A stretch of DNA of 64,000 nt, from contig CM032117.1 in assembly GCA_018894105.1 (NCBI GenBank), positions 51,928,503-51,992,502 of the forward strand. Reading direction: 5' to 3'. This stretch comes from Jacaranda mimosifolia (lineage: Eukaryota; Streptophyta; Magnoliopsida; Lamiales; Bignoniaceae). The notes beneath the pieces were generated by a model. The model saw only the letters and a program-made list of their open reading frames with translations, was not told where the DNA came from and did not search any database. This document shows, piece by piece, positions 11,301-21,154 of the stretch. The position numbers and the translations under genes are program-made. Each line of letters starts with the position of its first letter. The stretch's first letter is position 1.

Positions 11301-12840
11301 CAAAGGCAAGGAGCTCAAAAATTGCTCGACCTCGCACCCTTAGCATACGCACCTCGAGTACTCTCCTTAATTGCCTGGTCGAGTTCATCGCTCGAAGGGA
11401 TAGAAAACGCCACAAGGCTGTTTGTTCCCTACTCGGGCACTATAGTAGCAAGAGGAACAACAACAGTTGCTGGTCAAGAAGGTCCTACCTCGTCGACCAA
11501 GAAATTACCCCCGAGCGGTGAAAGATACTGAACGCGTCAATCATGCCATCCCAAATCTCGAACGCAAACTTGTTTGCAAAAGCGAACTCTTTTGCCACCT
11601 CAGCCAATTTTTTTGCCACTTTGGCCACCCTTTTTTGCGCCTATGTGGCTCTCTCGACCAGAGGAGTCTCTTTTCAGCATCGGCCTCATAGGGCTTAGGA
11701 TACATTTGCATCTATTCATCCAGGATGGGGCTAATGCGATCTTTATCCTATACTCAAAAAGCATAGCCCAAATACTCCAGTTGTTTGATTGCTTTGTCTA
11801 ACGCATTCTTGGCGTCATCTAAAGAAAAGAAAATGCTTGCATCCTAGAACTTCAAGCATAGCTTGAACTGCTGCACGACCTCTCGCCGTATCAGAGGCAG
11901 CTTTCTATAAAATTCAGCTCGAGCTTTTTGAATCACCGCATTAAGCTTGGCTGTCCGACCAGAGTCATAGCCATGCTATGCATTCACTTTGGCTTGATTC
12001 AGTAGCTCATCCATCCTCGTCTTTTTGGTGATAGTGGCAACTAGCTAACTATCCTTTATTTAGAACTGGCTATTGAGCTCTTTGACCTCCTTTATCAGCT
12101 CCTTGACCTTCGTATAGGAAGACTTGAGCTGAGCTTTCAGCGTCTCCAAATCTCATTCCTCCTGCAGATGTTCACGGTCGGCTAGGGCCAACTCTGACCT
12201 CTTGTAAAATTGATAATCCAACTGGCTCACCTAAAAAGCAAAACTCGATGAGCAAATGGTGCTAAACCAGCAACTAAAATTCAACTAGACACGCTTATCG
12301 ACCATACCCTTATATACTGGAGTGGTAAGTCAGAGCTCTAAGTGCAGCATCCTAGCTTAGATCCATGAGTTTCCTTTGGTCGGGTGCAAACAGCCCGACC
12401 ATCATTATCTTCAACATGGCAGCCTCGATCGGCCCTGCTGACTCCATAGAGTATGAGTTGTGGACAACCATGGCCGCCTCCGTCCCAAACTAGGGCAACG
12501 ATAGTTTCGACAAGTGGAACAGCACGTCGTCCCAACGCCACCCGAACAGGTCATAACTGAAGGTTGGCTCGACGCCGTAGCCTTTCCTTTGCCCTTCTCG
12601 GTTGCTGTTCTCTTGGGAGCAGTTCCGGCTTGCTTGACCATTGGTCACTTCCCTTGACTTGTAGGGATACTCCTAATAGGGGATGGCGACGGCATCATCG
12701 CTTTGGGCTGCGCCATTGCGACCAGCGCCACCCCTTATTGAGCTACTGCAGCCTGACATCGTTGCTCGTTCCTTTGGGCCCTAGCCAAAGCTTCTGCTGA
12801 TGAACGGTTTATAATCTCATCTCGATCTTCCAACAACATA
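11300..12840 (-). pseudogene. 3' part of the Tat antisense gene: coiled-coil region, probably spliced
   Basis: On the minus strand, 12240-12061 reads as a coiled coil (LKAQLKSSYTKVKELIKEVK), and Glu/Lys-rich coding-like sequence continues to about 11560 with several stops. A credible acceptor precedes it: a pyrimidine-rich run ending TTTTTAG at about 12232, followed by GTGAGCCAGTTGG. A second possible intron lies at about 12830-12915, with donor GTAGTTAG on the minus strand. This suggests the upstream ORF (13816-13064) continued by splicing into this part, so that one spliced antisense protein with N-terminal globular and C-terminal coiled-coil parts was once made. The intron calls are inference. 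Confidence 0.5.
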
Positions 12841-13063
12841 AATAACAAAAGATTATAGCCAAACGAAAAGATAAATACAAGTAAACAAACTAATCAAGAA
12901 TCGATTGCACTAACTACCTAGTCGATCGCCTGCTGGCAAGTCCAGCTGAGCTGGCGATAAGCCAGCTAACACCAAACTCCTCTTCTCAATAAACACCAAG
13001 GTCTCCATTTAACCAAACTCGACCAAATCCCAGATGAATATGTTGGGCCAGGTCGGAGTTAGA

Positions 13064-13816
13064 TTATCCGGCATCTCGACATGCCCCATCTATCACCTTC
13101 TCGAGATATTGAAGCCCCCAGCCACTCGAATATATAGATAATGTTTTTTTCCACTCCTGGCCATAGGAGGAGGACAACGTTGCAAGAATATTTTGGCCGG
13201 GTAAAGCAATGAGGTAATAAAAACCCGACTCATTGGTGCTACCCGACTTTCGGGACATGAGGAGGTGAAAAAGGTTGGAAAAATTTGCGAAAGTGGCCAG
13301 GTGGTTGAATAAGTGCATTAAAACAGCAAAGCTATATATGACTGAGAAGCAATTTGGCAGCAGTTGGGTTATACATACTTCTAAACCCCTTAGCAGCTCG
13401 ACTATAGGTCTAGCTAAGGGGAACCTAAGACTGCATCGAAAAGCCTCATTGAACACGATTATACATTCGATCGAAGGTCGACACATTCTATCAGAAGGTC
13501 CAGGCACTATGAGCTCATATTTCATGGGGACGTGGTACACCTGCCTAATACATGCTAGATCGATAGGAGTTATCTTAGACACTATCTCACTATAGTGGTC
13601 GGGGGTAAATAGTTGACCACATGATACTGGGCTCTGACTTGGCCCAGCATCACCTCTTCCAACAGCGCGATTGCTGCTTGAGCTACTGGAGCTCGAGTTA
13701 TCGCTAAATGAGCTGCTCAACTCATTTGTCGATCCCCATACCCGATCAAAATAAGTGGCCTCACTATTCTCCCTGACTACCCTCAGAATTAGATAAGCGC
13801 TGCATTTTTTAAACAA
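13064..13816 (-). CDS. Antisense ORF of the Tat element (putative gypsy-type transposon protein family)
   Basis: An uninterrupted 250-codon minus-strand ORF downstream of pol. Residues about 1-70 include a Ser-rich low-complexity tract (a run of eight Ser). Residues about 75-225 resemble the plant family annotated as putative gypsy type transposon (Transposase_28-like): FRCSLRFPLARPIVELLRGL, then YYLIALPG and a WKK...YSSGWG block. Some Tat relatives (Grande, RIRE2 type) are known to carry an antisense ORF here, of unknown role. A TATA box lies about 145 bp upstream. It is longer than any sense ORF left in this element, which may mean younger decay or chance. Downstream continuation probably needs splicing. 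Expression is unknown. Confidence 0.6.
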   Translation of the reverse strand: MFKKCSAYLILRVVRENSEATYFDRVWGSTNELSSSFSDNSSSSSSSSNRAVGRGDAGPSQSPVSCGQLFTPDHYSEIVSKITPIDLACIRQVYHVPMKYELIVPGPSDRMCRPSIECIIVFNEAFRCSLRFPLARPIVELLRGLEVCITQLLPNCFSVIYSFAVLMHLFNHLATFANFSNLFHLLMSRKSGSTNESGFYYLIALPGQNILATLSSSYGQEWKKTLSIYSSGWGLQYLEKVIDGACRDAG

Positions 13817-13959
13817 AGGAGGAACTTGAATAAAACTGAGGAAAATACTTACTCGATTTCGATGAAGTCTAGGGCATAAAATAATTGCAAGAAAAGCAGT
13901 TGGCTCAGAATTCGACCAGACGCAGAGCGGTAAAAGTAAAATGAAAACTTTAACCGCGC

Positions 13960-13969
13960 CTATTTATAG
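13960..13969 (-). promoter_or_regulatory. TATA box for the antisense gene
   Basis: Minus strand reads CTATAAATAG, a consensus TATA box, 144 bp before the ATG of the antisense ORF (13816). It lies outside the LTR, in the element's own 3' internal sequence, so the antisense gene seems to have had a dedicated promoter. Confidence 0.55.
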
Positions 13970-14167
13970 GCATCCAAGTGCGGGAACCCCAAACATCTAT
14001 AATAATAGCGTAACCATCCTTGACGCTTCGCATGGCACGATTTAATCGACGCATTAAATACACTAAACCCAGGTCGACTTTTAAAAACCCTCATCGACTG
14101 GTCCTCGTATCTTCACACCAAACTACTCCCTAATCCTTCTCGTCGACCATCTCGTTCAGAATTCAAA

Positions 14168-14182
14168 AGTAAGGGAGACTCA
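14168..14182 (+). other. Polypurine tract of the Tat element
   Basis: AAGTAAGGGAGACTCA-like purine-rich stretch directly before the 3' LTR start (TGATATGG at 14183). Position and composition match a plus-strand priming site. Confidence 0.6.
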
Positions 14183-14975
14183 TGATATGGAATGGCCCAA
14201 TAGGCACAGTCTAGAGACTATCGACCTAAGAGTATATCATCAAGCCCATTTCATCATCGGAGCCCAATCACGTTGTTGACCTTGGTCGACCTCTCACACC
14301 TCTTTTTTACTCAAAGTAATACTGATCTCATTCAACTAGGCCGCAAGCTAAAGTTAGATGCTTGACTTATTCGATCGTAGTATTTGGCTACCTTTTTCAT
14401 CGGTCATCAAACTCAACATGAGGTCTATTTGTATATCAACTAGTGAGGTTGACTCACAATAGTATCGATTCTCTACCACGTTAAATGCCCTGAAAGGAGG
14501 CGTGCCTCTGCATTAATGGCGCATGCCACCCCAGTACCGCCCATACTGCTGTGCCAAGCAGGGGGTGTGCCTCCAGTGTACTATTCTGTCCATAAAAGCT
14601 GGAGATGAAGCCACATGGAATAGTATAGGAATAGGAGATGACCTAAAGCCCCTCATGCAAGGACAAGAGCCCTTACTGCATGCTAAGGGCATCTGAGACA
14701 AATCCCTCACCCAAGGAAGGCTATAAATACCCCTTTTCTAGCCCCACTGAAGGTAGGTCATTCTATACTAAAAAGCCCTCACTCTGCCGCTTATCTTATC
14801 TGGTCGTTCTCATACTAACTTGAGTATCAAAGTGCTATAGCCGAGGGCAACTCGGCTAGCCTGACGTTTGCTCATGGTTGTAGGACTCAACCCAGATATC
14901 TATTACTTGACCCAGTAGGTCGACGCACCCAGATTCTATCCCAACCCAAGTATATACAGTTTTTTACCCCCATAA
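14183..14975 (+). repeat. Tat element 3' LTR (terminus duplicated by hAT insertion)
   Basis: Homologous to 4303-5099. Starts TGATATGG; TATA motif CTATAAATA at 14721-14729. The last bases read CCCCCATAA, while the 5' LTR ends CCCTCATCA. The better-preserved terminus TCATCA lies beyond the hAT at 19503-19508, because the hAT target duplication covers the LTR end. Confidence 0.88.
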
Positions 14976-14977
14976 GG
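14970..14977. repeat. hAT target-site duplication, left copy
   Basis: CCATAAGG, paired with TCATCAGG at 19503-19510 (6 of 8 identical). The right copy includes the conserved last bases of the Tat LTR (TCATCA) plus two bases of flank. Confidence 0.7.
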
Positions 14978-15019
14978 TAGGTCTGTTAATGAAGCAAACT
15001 CTTATCAAACAATTTGAGA

Positions 15020-15180
15020 TTCGAATTCGAATAGCATATTCGAATTTAAGTTTTAACGAAACTAAATTCAAATTTGAATCTAGTATAATATTCGATATAT
15101 TAATTGAATCCGAATCGAATCTAATAGTATTTGAATTTGATATTCGATAATATATTCGAATTAATTTATATATATATTAT
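15020..15180. repeat. hAT left subterminal ATTCGAAT repeats
   Basis: Many overlapping ATTCGAAT, TTCGAATT and related motifs in both orientations. The same motifs fill about 19325-19490 at the other end. This is the expected multi-site binding region for a hAT transposase. Confidence 0.7.
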
Positions 15181-16353
15181 AATATTAATTTTTTATTTCT
15201 AACTTAAATTTATCCCATTTCTAAAATTGCTAATTTCATTTCCCATTTTTCTAAAAACCTTACCTTACGTCTTCACGCCTCACCAGAACGGCCATCGACC
15301 AAGACTCCCTCACAGTCATCGGCTCTTTCTCTCACCGACTTTCCATCACCGTGAGCTCTCCCCATTCACTGTGTAATTGCTTGGGTACTGCATTACTAGG
15401 TTTCTCCTCCAAATCTCGAATCGAATTAACCAAAAACATCAGTTTTTTTGGTATCGAATATAAGTGAGTTCTTTGAACCCAGTTTCTTCCTTTTGCTAAT
15501 TCATCCATCTATCATTTCATGATTTTCCTGTAGTAAAGCTATAATGAGAACATTTGCATGTTTCAGAATTGTATTCATTTATTTCATTTCAAGTTTGAGT
15601 GTGAAAGGCGAATTTATGACAAAACTCAAGAAAACTCTTTGGTTCCATTTGCCTCTGTTTGCTAATTTGTATGGTGTTTTATTATTTTGCTGTATTTAAA
15701 TTTGAAATGGGAGATTTTTTGCATCATTGCAGCATTCCTATCTGGCCTGCGAGGAGTTCTGTAATCCTAAAATAGGTGTGTGAAACTATGAACTGCAAAA
15801 AGGGGACGCGGCACGCGGGTCTGTGAATTGCAAAAAAAAAAGGCTGCTCCTCTGCCTCCTTTAGTTCATTTAATAAACTGTGAATTGCAAATAGGGGACA
15901 GTGGGTGTGTAAAACTAAGTTTTTTTTTTCTTTAATTCATTTTAATAAATATACATGTTATTTATATGTCTTGAAATTTAATTTGCCATTGTTAATAAAT
16001 TGTAGGTCTTATGCTGAAATTACAAAATTTTGTAATTGCCTCAAGTGGAAGAATTTGGAGGGGATGGGTTTATATGAGCTTCTGTCAATTGGTTGAACAT
16101 ATGAATGTGCAATGTAGTACTATGAAATTGAAATTAAATATTTAGTTGAAGAAGTTTTGAATTACTTTTCTATGAAGTGCTTCTCATGTACTTTTTATGG
16201 TAATACTAATCTTTTGCAACTTTCTTAAAATTTTTTAGCAAGCTAGTTTTACTTAACAAGTAAATATTGATTTGTTTTTATTTGTTAAATACTATTCATA
16301 CATATAGAAACTTTACAAGTGCTATTTGACTATTTTTGCAGATTATAATATCA

Positions 16354-18720
16354 TGGATTGCCCTCCTTTATTTGTTGATGATGTTAACGTGGATGAGAAT
16401 GAGTTTCATGAAAACTTGAGATTAGAGATGAAGATGTAGAAGAAAGTGCATCTAAGAATGAAGTAGAAACTAGTAGAAATGATGGTGAAACTCCAGAAGG
16501 TGAGAATGAAGAACCAAAAGAAAATGTGGAAAATGAGAATGAATCAACTCCATTCCAAAAACAGAAGAGAAAAAAGACATCACGTGCATGGGAGGATTTT
16601 GAGGCAATCACATTACCTGATGGCACAAAAAAAGCCTAATGCAAGCATTGCAAGACTAAATGTGCATATTTGGTAAGTGGACCTACTAGCCACTTACTAA
16701 AATATGTAGAATCTTGTCTACAAAAGATGTTGCTTTTTAAAACAACAAAAAAGATTACAGTTTCAACCTGCAAAATGTAAGATAGAAATAGCCCTTTTAT
16801 CAGATGGAAAGTATGGTCATATGAAGCAAAGGGAAGCGGTTGCCCATTGGATTCTCATGTATGAAAAACCATTTAATATAGTAGAGGAGGATGGATTTGC
16901 CTTTATGATGAAGGTTAATCTTCCTCAATTTGAGAAGATTACTCATTTTCAAGCAAAGACAGATTGTGTTAGTGTTTATGAAATAGAAAAAAAAGAAGTT
17001 GAAAGAACAATTGAGAGGCATTAATAAGATTTCCCTTACCACCGATATTTTGAAGTCACAAGTGCAGAAGATATCCTACATGTGCATAACTGGGCATTTT
17101 ATTGATTTAGATTGGCAACTCCAAAAGCGTGTCCTCAGCTTCATTGACCTCCCCCCTCCTCATACAGGTACTTTGATAAGTTTTAATTTTTTTTTTTTAA
17201 TGTTTTGATTGGTGCTAATAGTTTTATAATGATTATTAAAGATTAATATATTTTATGTATTGTTTGTTAGATGTTGATTTATCTGATGCTTTATGCAAAT
17301 GCATGAAAGAGTGGGGAATTGAGAATAAGATTTTTATAGTATCTGTTGATAATGCTTCAAATAATGATGTGGCTCTCAGAATTTTGAAGGAAACTTTTTC
17401 AAGGAGTAGGAAGTTACTTTTGGGTGGTAAATTGTTTCATGTGAGGTGTGTTGCCCATATTCTTAACCTTGTTGCTCAAGATGGTTTGTCTGAAATCAAA
17501 TATTTAATCAAGGATATTAAAGAGAGTGTTAGATTTATTAATCACTCTGAGGTAAGGTTATAGCAGTTTTATGAAATTGTTCATTCTTTGGGTATTCTTG
17601 TGAGAAAATTGATTATTGATTGCCCTACTCAATGGAATTCCACATATGAGATGTTAGTTGTGGCTTTGAGAGCAAAAGATGCATTCCTGATTTTTTCACA
17701 ACGAGAACCTTCACATATTAGTTGTCCAACTAATGATGATTGGGATAAGGTAGAACAGGTGATTAAAGTTCTTGAGGTTTTTTTATAAGGCCACTCATGT
17801 TGTGTCGGGGAGTGATTATCCAACATCTAACCTTTTTCTTGGTGTTATTTGGAGAGTAAAAGAAGTGTTGGTTGTGAAAGAATTATATGGGGAGGAGTTT
17901 GTCCGTACTATGGTTAGGAAGATGAAATATAAATTTGATAAGTATTGGGGTGGGTGTAATCTTTTGATGGCTATAGTGGTTATACTTGATCCTAGGTACA
18001 AAATGATTCTAGTTGATTTTGCTTTTAAGGAAATATATCCTGATTATGATGCCCGGGCAAATATTACTAAAGTTCGTGATTCACTTTATGAACTTTATGA
18101 TGAGTATGTTGTTGCAACTCAATCTTGCTGCAATGTCAACAGTGGTCGGGAAAGCTCTTCGATGCCAGAATTAGATTCTTCTTTTCGTGTTAGTGAGGGG
18201 CCACAAGTAAGAAGAAAAAAATAATCCCTTCTAGTTTGTCTAGATTTGATCAATATTTAAACTCAGTTGAGGCAATTGCTCCTGTAAAGTCAGACTTAGA
18301 TATTTATTTGGAGGAGGGAGTTTATAGATGTCAAAAAGAGGAAGAGGCTTCTCAATTTGATGCTTTGGCATGGTGGAAAGCAAATAAATTGAAGTTCAAG
18401 ATTCTACCAAAGATGGCTTGTGAAGTTTTAGCTATTCCTATCAGTACTGTTGCATCAGAAGCGACCTTTAGTGTTGGGACTAGAGTTCTTGACCCATACC
18501 GGGCTTCTTTATCTAGTGAGACAGTGCAAGTGCTAATTTGTGGAGGAGATTGGTTTCATCATCTTCATGGAGTAAAGAGACAACCAAAGGCTCATGTAAG
18601 TTTTACACCTTTATCTTTAGTATGCATCAAATTATTTTTCTCTGCTCAATGCCCTTTATTTAGTTTTGTTTTTTAGGAAGATGAAGGACCGGTGGAGGTC
18701 CTATTACAATGCCCGTTGGC
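16354..18720 (+). pseudogene. hAT transposase (BED zinc finger to hATC domain), broken
   Basis: Starts at ATG 16354 (MDCPPLFVDD). A Glu-rich N-terminus is followed by a BED-type zinc finger: RAWEDFEAITLPDG, CKHCKTKC, with a TAA at about 16639 beside the first Cys pair. The catalytic region follows: LTTDILKSQ, then after a GT-AG intron (17168-17270) VSVDNASNNDVAL, RCVAHILNLVAQDGL and PTQWNSTYEML. Next come DPRYKM and the hATC domain ([17 protein letters not shown] ... LICGGDW, about 18300-18560). Damage: a frameshift near 16390-16400, one near 16690-16790, stops at about 17023, 17561 and 18222, and one-base shifts at a T-run near 17785 and an A-run near 18215. Introns may also follow at about 18597. 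Normal role: excision and reinsertion of the element. Confidence 0.88.
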
Positions 18721-19324
18721 AAGTACATGAGGTTAACATACTTTTGTTGTTTTCTTATATTTATATAATTTACAGTAGTTCTATCAACTAATGAGATTCA
18801 TTTTTGTTTGATTTATGTGTATTGTAGGGGCTATTCCATGATGAAGAGATCTGGGAAAAGATTGATGCAATTCAAGTAATAGTTGGTTTTAGGATTCTTG
18901 GCAATTGTATGTTATTGTGTGGAGACTATTTGGTTATGTTTATGTCATGAATTATGAAATACTGTTGCATTATGTCCTTTGGGATTTATTGACTCAAGTC
19001 TGTAGCTATTTAGTTTATTGTTTTTATCTATAAGGTTACTCTACTGTGATCCCTCTTTTGTGGCTTGGAGTTTGTCTTGTTTTGATTATTTTCTCTTATT
19101 GTGGACAATGTGGAGCTTTTTAGATAATGCAAGTGTACACTATCATTTTATTCGTGTTTTTTTTCTTTTTGTCGAAAATTATTATTTTTTATGATTTATT
19201 ATTAAGGAACCATTGAATATTACATGTATTTGATATTTGCTTTTTGGGCAAATCAAGTATTTTTATTTTGTGACCACAATAAAAAGTGGAAAATCAATAA
19301 AATATGTGAAATTCAAGTAAAATA

Positions 19325-19490
19325 TTGAGTCAATTGAATATTCGAATCGGATCTGAATATATCGAATAGTTACTCAAACTGAATTCGAGCTCAATTTAGG
19401 ATTCGAATCAAATTCGAATATGAATTCGAATATGAGTATAATCAATCGAATCGAATTCGAATCCTTAAATATTCGATTCAATTCAATTCA
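19325..19490. repeat. hAT right subterminal ATTCGAAT repeats
   Basis: Mirror of the left subterminal zone: repeated ATTCGAAT/GAATTCGA motifs up to the right terminus at 19502. Confidence 0.7.
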
Positions 19491-19513
19491 TTAACAATCC
19501 TATCATCAGGGTC

Positions 19514-20027
19514 AATCCAAGATGAATTATAAAATATTTATTTATTTTGGATTATCTAATTGGGCCAAAATATGTTCAAATGTGGCTCATTAGTAAATTA
19601 AGTCTGTCTCAAGTGGTATCTAAGCCTAAGGGAAGAATCAAGTTTCAAGTCAGAAAACCCTAATCTTGTGCCTATAAAAAATGATGGGAGACATACCACA
19701 TATCAAGAATTTGATCAAGAAATTCACATCAAGAAAAATGCAAGTATCAAAGCTCTCAAGGTCGAGCTCTCACCCCGAAGAAGTGTAGCAACTACAAAGG
19801 TTCTACATCTTCTTCAAAGGCATCCAAATTAGGAGGGAATTACACATCTAATTCAAGAACAAGCATCAAGCCCTTGAATAGCATTCCAAGGAGAAGAATA
19901 AGAGGATTTAGTCTTCAATTATTGAGATATTTTTCAGAGATTGTAATCACTTTTTATTTAAATTAAATATCGCCTATATTTTTCTTGTCTTGTAATTCTT
20001 TTTGCAGACACGAAAATTGTGTGAACA
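19514..20027 (+). mobile_element. 3' LTR of old gypsy element, right piece
   Basis: Continuation of the LTR begun at 4212. Contains a TATA motif CTATAAAAAA at about 19672 and a leader-like stretch ending in a T-rich run, and terminates in TGTGAACA at 20027, which is inverted relative to the start TGTTGACA. The position right after the Tat/hAT nest, together with the matching termini, supports one LTR split by insertion. Confidence 0.6.
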
Positions 20028-21151
20028 TATTTATATATACTCTTAACAAAGTGTGTGCTCCTTATTGGTGCGTATTCAAGTAATTTCCTAAAATGCCCTC
20101 ATTTTTATTTTTTACCCCATAACTATAGAATAACTACCGCTTCATTTCTACCCCATTACTACCACTTAGTTCTATAATAATTCATGAATATTATACATAT
20201 TTTTATTTCTATATAATTTTTTTTTCTTTTCAATTTTTTTGCAACTAAGTTATCTTTCATTTATATTATTTATTATTTTTATTTATTAATAATTGCACAC
20301 TCATAGAGTGTGCCTTAGTCACTAGTACTATATAAAAAGAAAAGGGGCTTATACTCACAAATTGGCGATTTTTTCACCACCACACTAAATTGTATTTTGC
20401 CTAAAATAACATTAAATAGATCATTCTTTCTCCCATTACCTATAACTCCCTCCCCACCTTTCCCCTCTTTCCAATATCCATTAACTCCCATTTCAATTGC
20501 TCTCAACCATAGCTAGGGTTTTCTCCTCCTATCCTTCTATTAGAAATCAAAATTGTAGAGAAAGTAATCAAAAAAGGTTTTGTATCCTTTTTAATTTTAC
20601 TTATTTATTTATTGTCAAATTTGTATATGTGATTGTATTTTTCTAATAGGAGAATATTGAGAGAAAGATGTGAACATTACCATGGAATTTATGCTTTGGA
20701 CTCTTTTGGTGATTTCAAATTCAGGTTCTTTCTCTCTCCCTAGATTTTAATTTCTATTCAATTTTTCTGTTTGATATTTTTTCCTCTATATTTTATTGTT
20801 AGTTTTATCAATTGTAAAAGCTAAACTTTTTCCAGATACGAAAATTTTCAAGTATATTAAGGTTCTTTTTTATTTTTTGACATCTTGTCCAAAAAGTGAT
20901 GACAAAGAAGCAAAATTAATTTCAGATACTTTTTTTATTATTTAGGTACTCTTTCATTTCAAATTCTACATTGTGGTTGTGTAGAAAAAGAATATATATT
21001 GTGCATACTTGCAATACATGATATGATTTCTTATTTGTAAAACTTTAAAACTAATGAGTGTGTCCATAGAATATTAACAGTAAATATTGCAAGAAGTCGA
21101 GATAAGGCAACCGTAACCAAATGAAGATTAATGTACTAGAGATAGAAAAAT
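20028..21151. other. AT-rich flank without a clear gene
   Basis: No convincing coding region. A perfect 8-bp hairpin GCACACTC/GAGTGTGC lies at 20294-20312. At 20682 an ATG in strong context (TTACCATGGA) starts 15 codons, followed by a GTTCTT that could be a splice donor. Upstream there is a TAGGGTTTT motif common in plant leaders (about 20513). It could be the 5' end of a lost gene, but nothing downstream confirms it. Confidence 0.4.
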
Positions 21152-21154
21152 ACT

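Larger units (their letters stand above)
14978..19502 (+). mobile_element. hAT DNA transposon (RICESLEEPER-like), 4.5 kb, inserted at an LTR end
   Basis: Left terminus TAGGTCTGTTAATGAA at 14978; right terminus TTCATTAACAATCCTA ending at 19502. The two are inverted copies with two differences. Flanking 8-mers CCATAAGG (14970-14977) and TCATCAGG (19503-19510) match at 6 of 8, as expected of an aged hAT target duplication. Both subterminal zones (about 15020-15180 and 19325-19490) are crowded with ATTCGAAT/TTCGAATT motifs. The interior carries a transposase gene read left to right. The transposase has stops and frameshifts, so the element is non-autonomous now. Confidence 0.92.
4303..19508 (+). 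mobile_element. Tat-lineage Ty3/gypsy LTR retrotransposon, nested and decayed
   Basis: A nearly complete element: 5' LTR 4303-5099, primer-binding region from 5100, gag-pol to about 10678, an antisense gene region about 11300-13970, a purine tract, and a 3' LTR from 14183. The last LTR bases are duplicated by a hAT insertion (14978-19502), so its final TCATCA reappears at 19503-19508. Two RNase H domains in pol and an antisense ORF after pol are features of the Tat lineage. Without the hAT it is about 10.7 kb. All ORFs carry stops, so it cannot move by itself. It is inserted in the 3' LTR of an older gypsy element. Confidence 0.88.

Noticed and set aside
13275..13595. 106-codon + strand frame
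   Set aside because: Opposite-strand shadow of the antisense ORF 13064-13816, which has the protein-family similarity.
20294..20312. GCACACTC/GAGTGTGC hairpin as a terminator or binding site
   Set aside because: Short perfect hairpin in AT-rich DNA; no associated gene or known plant element.
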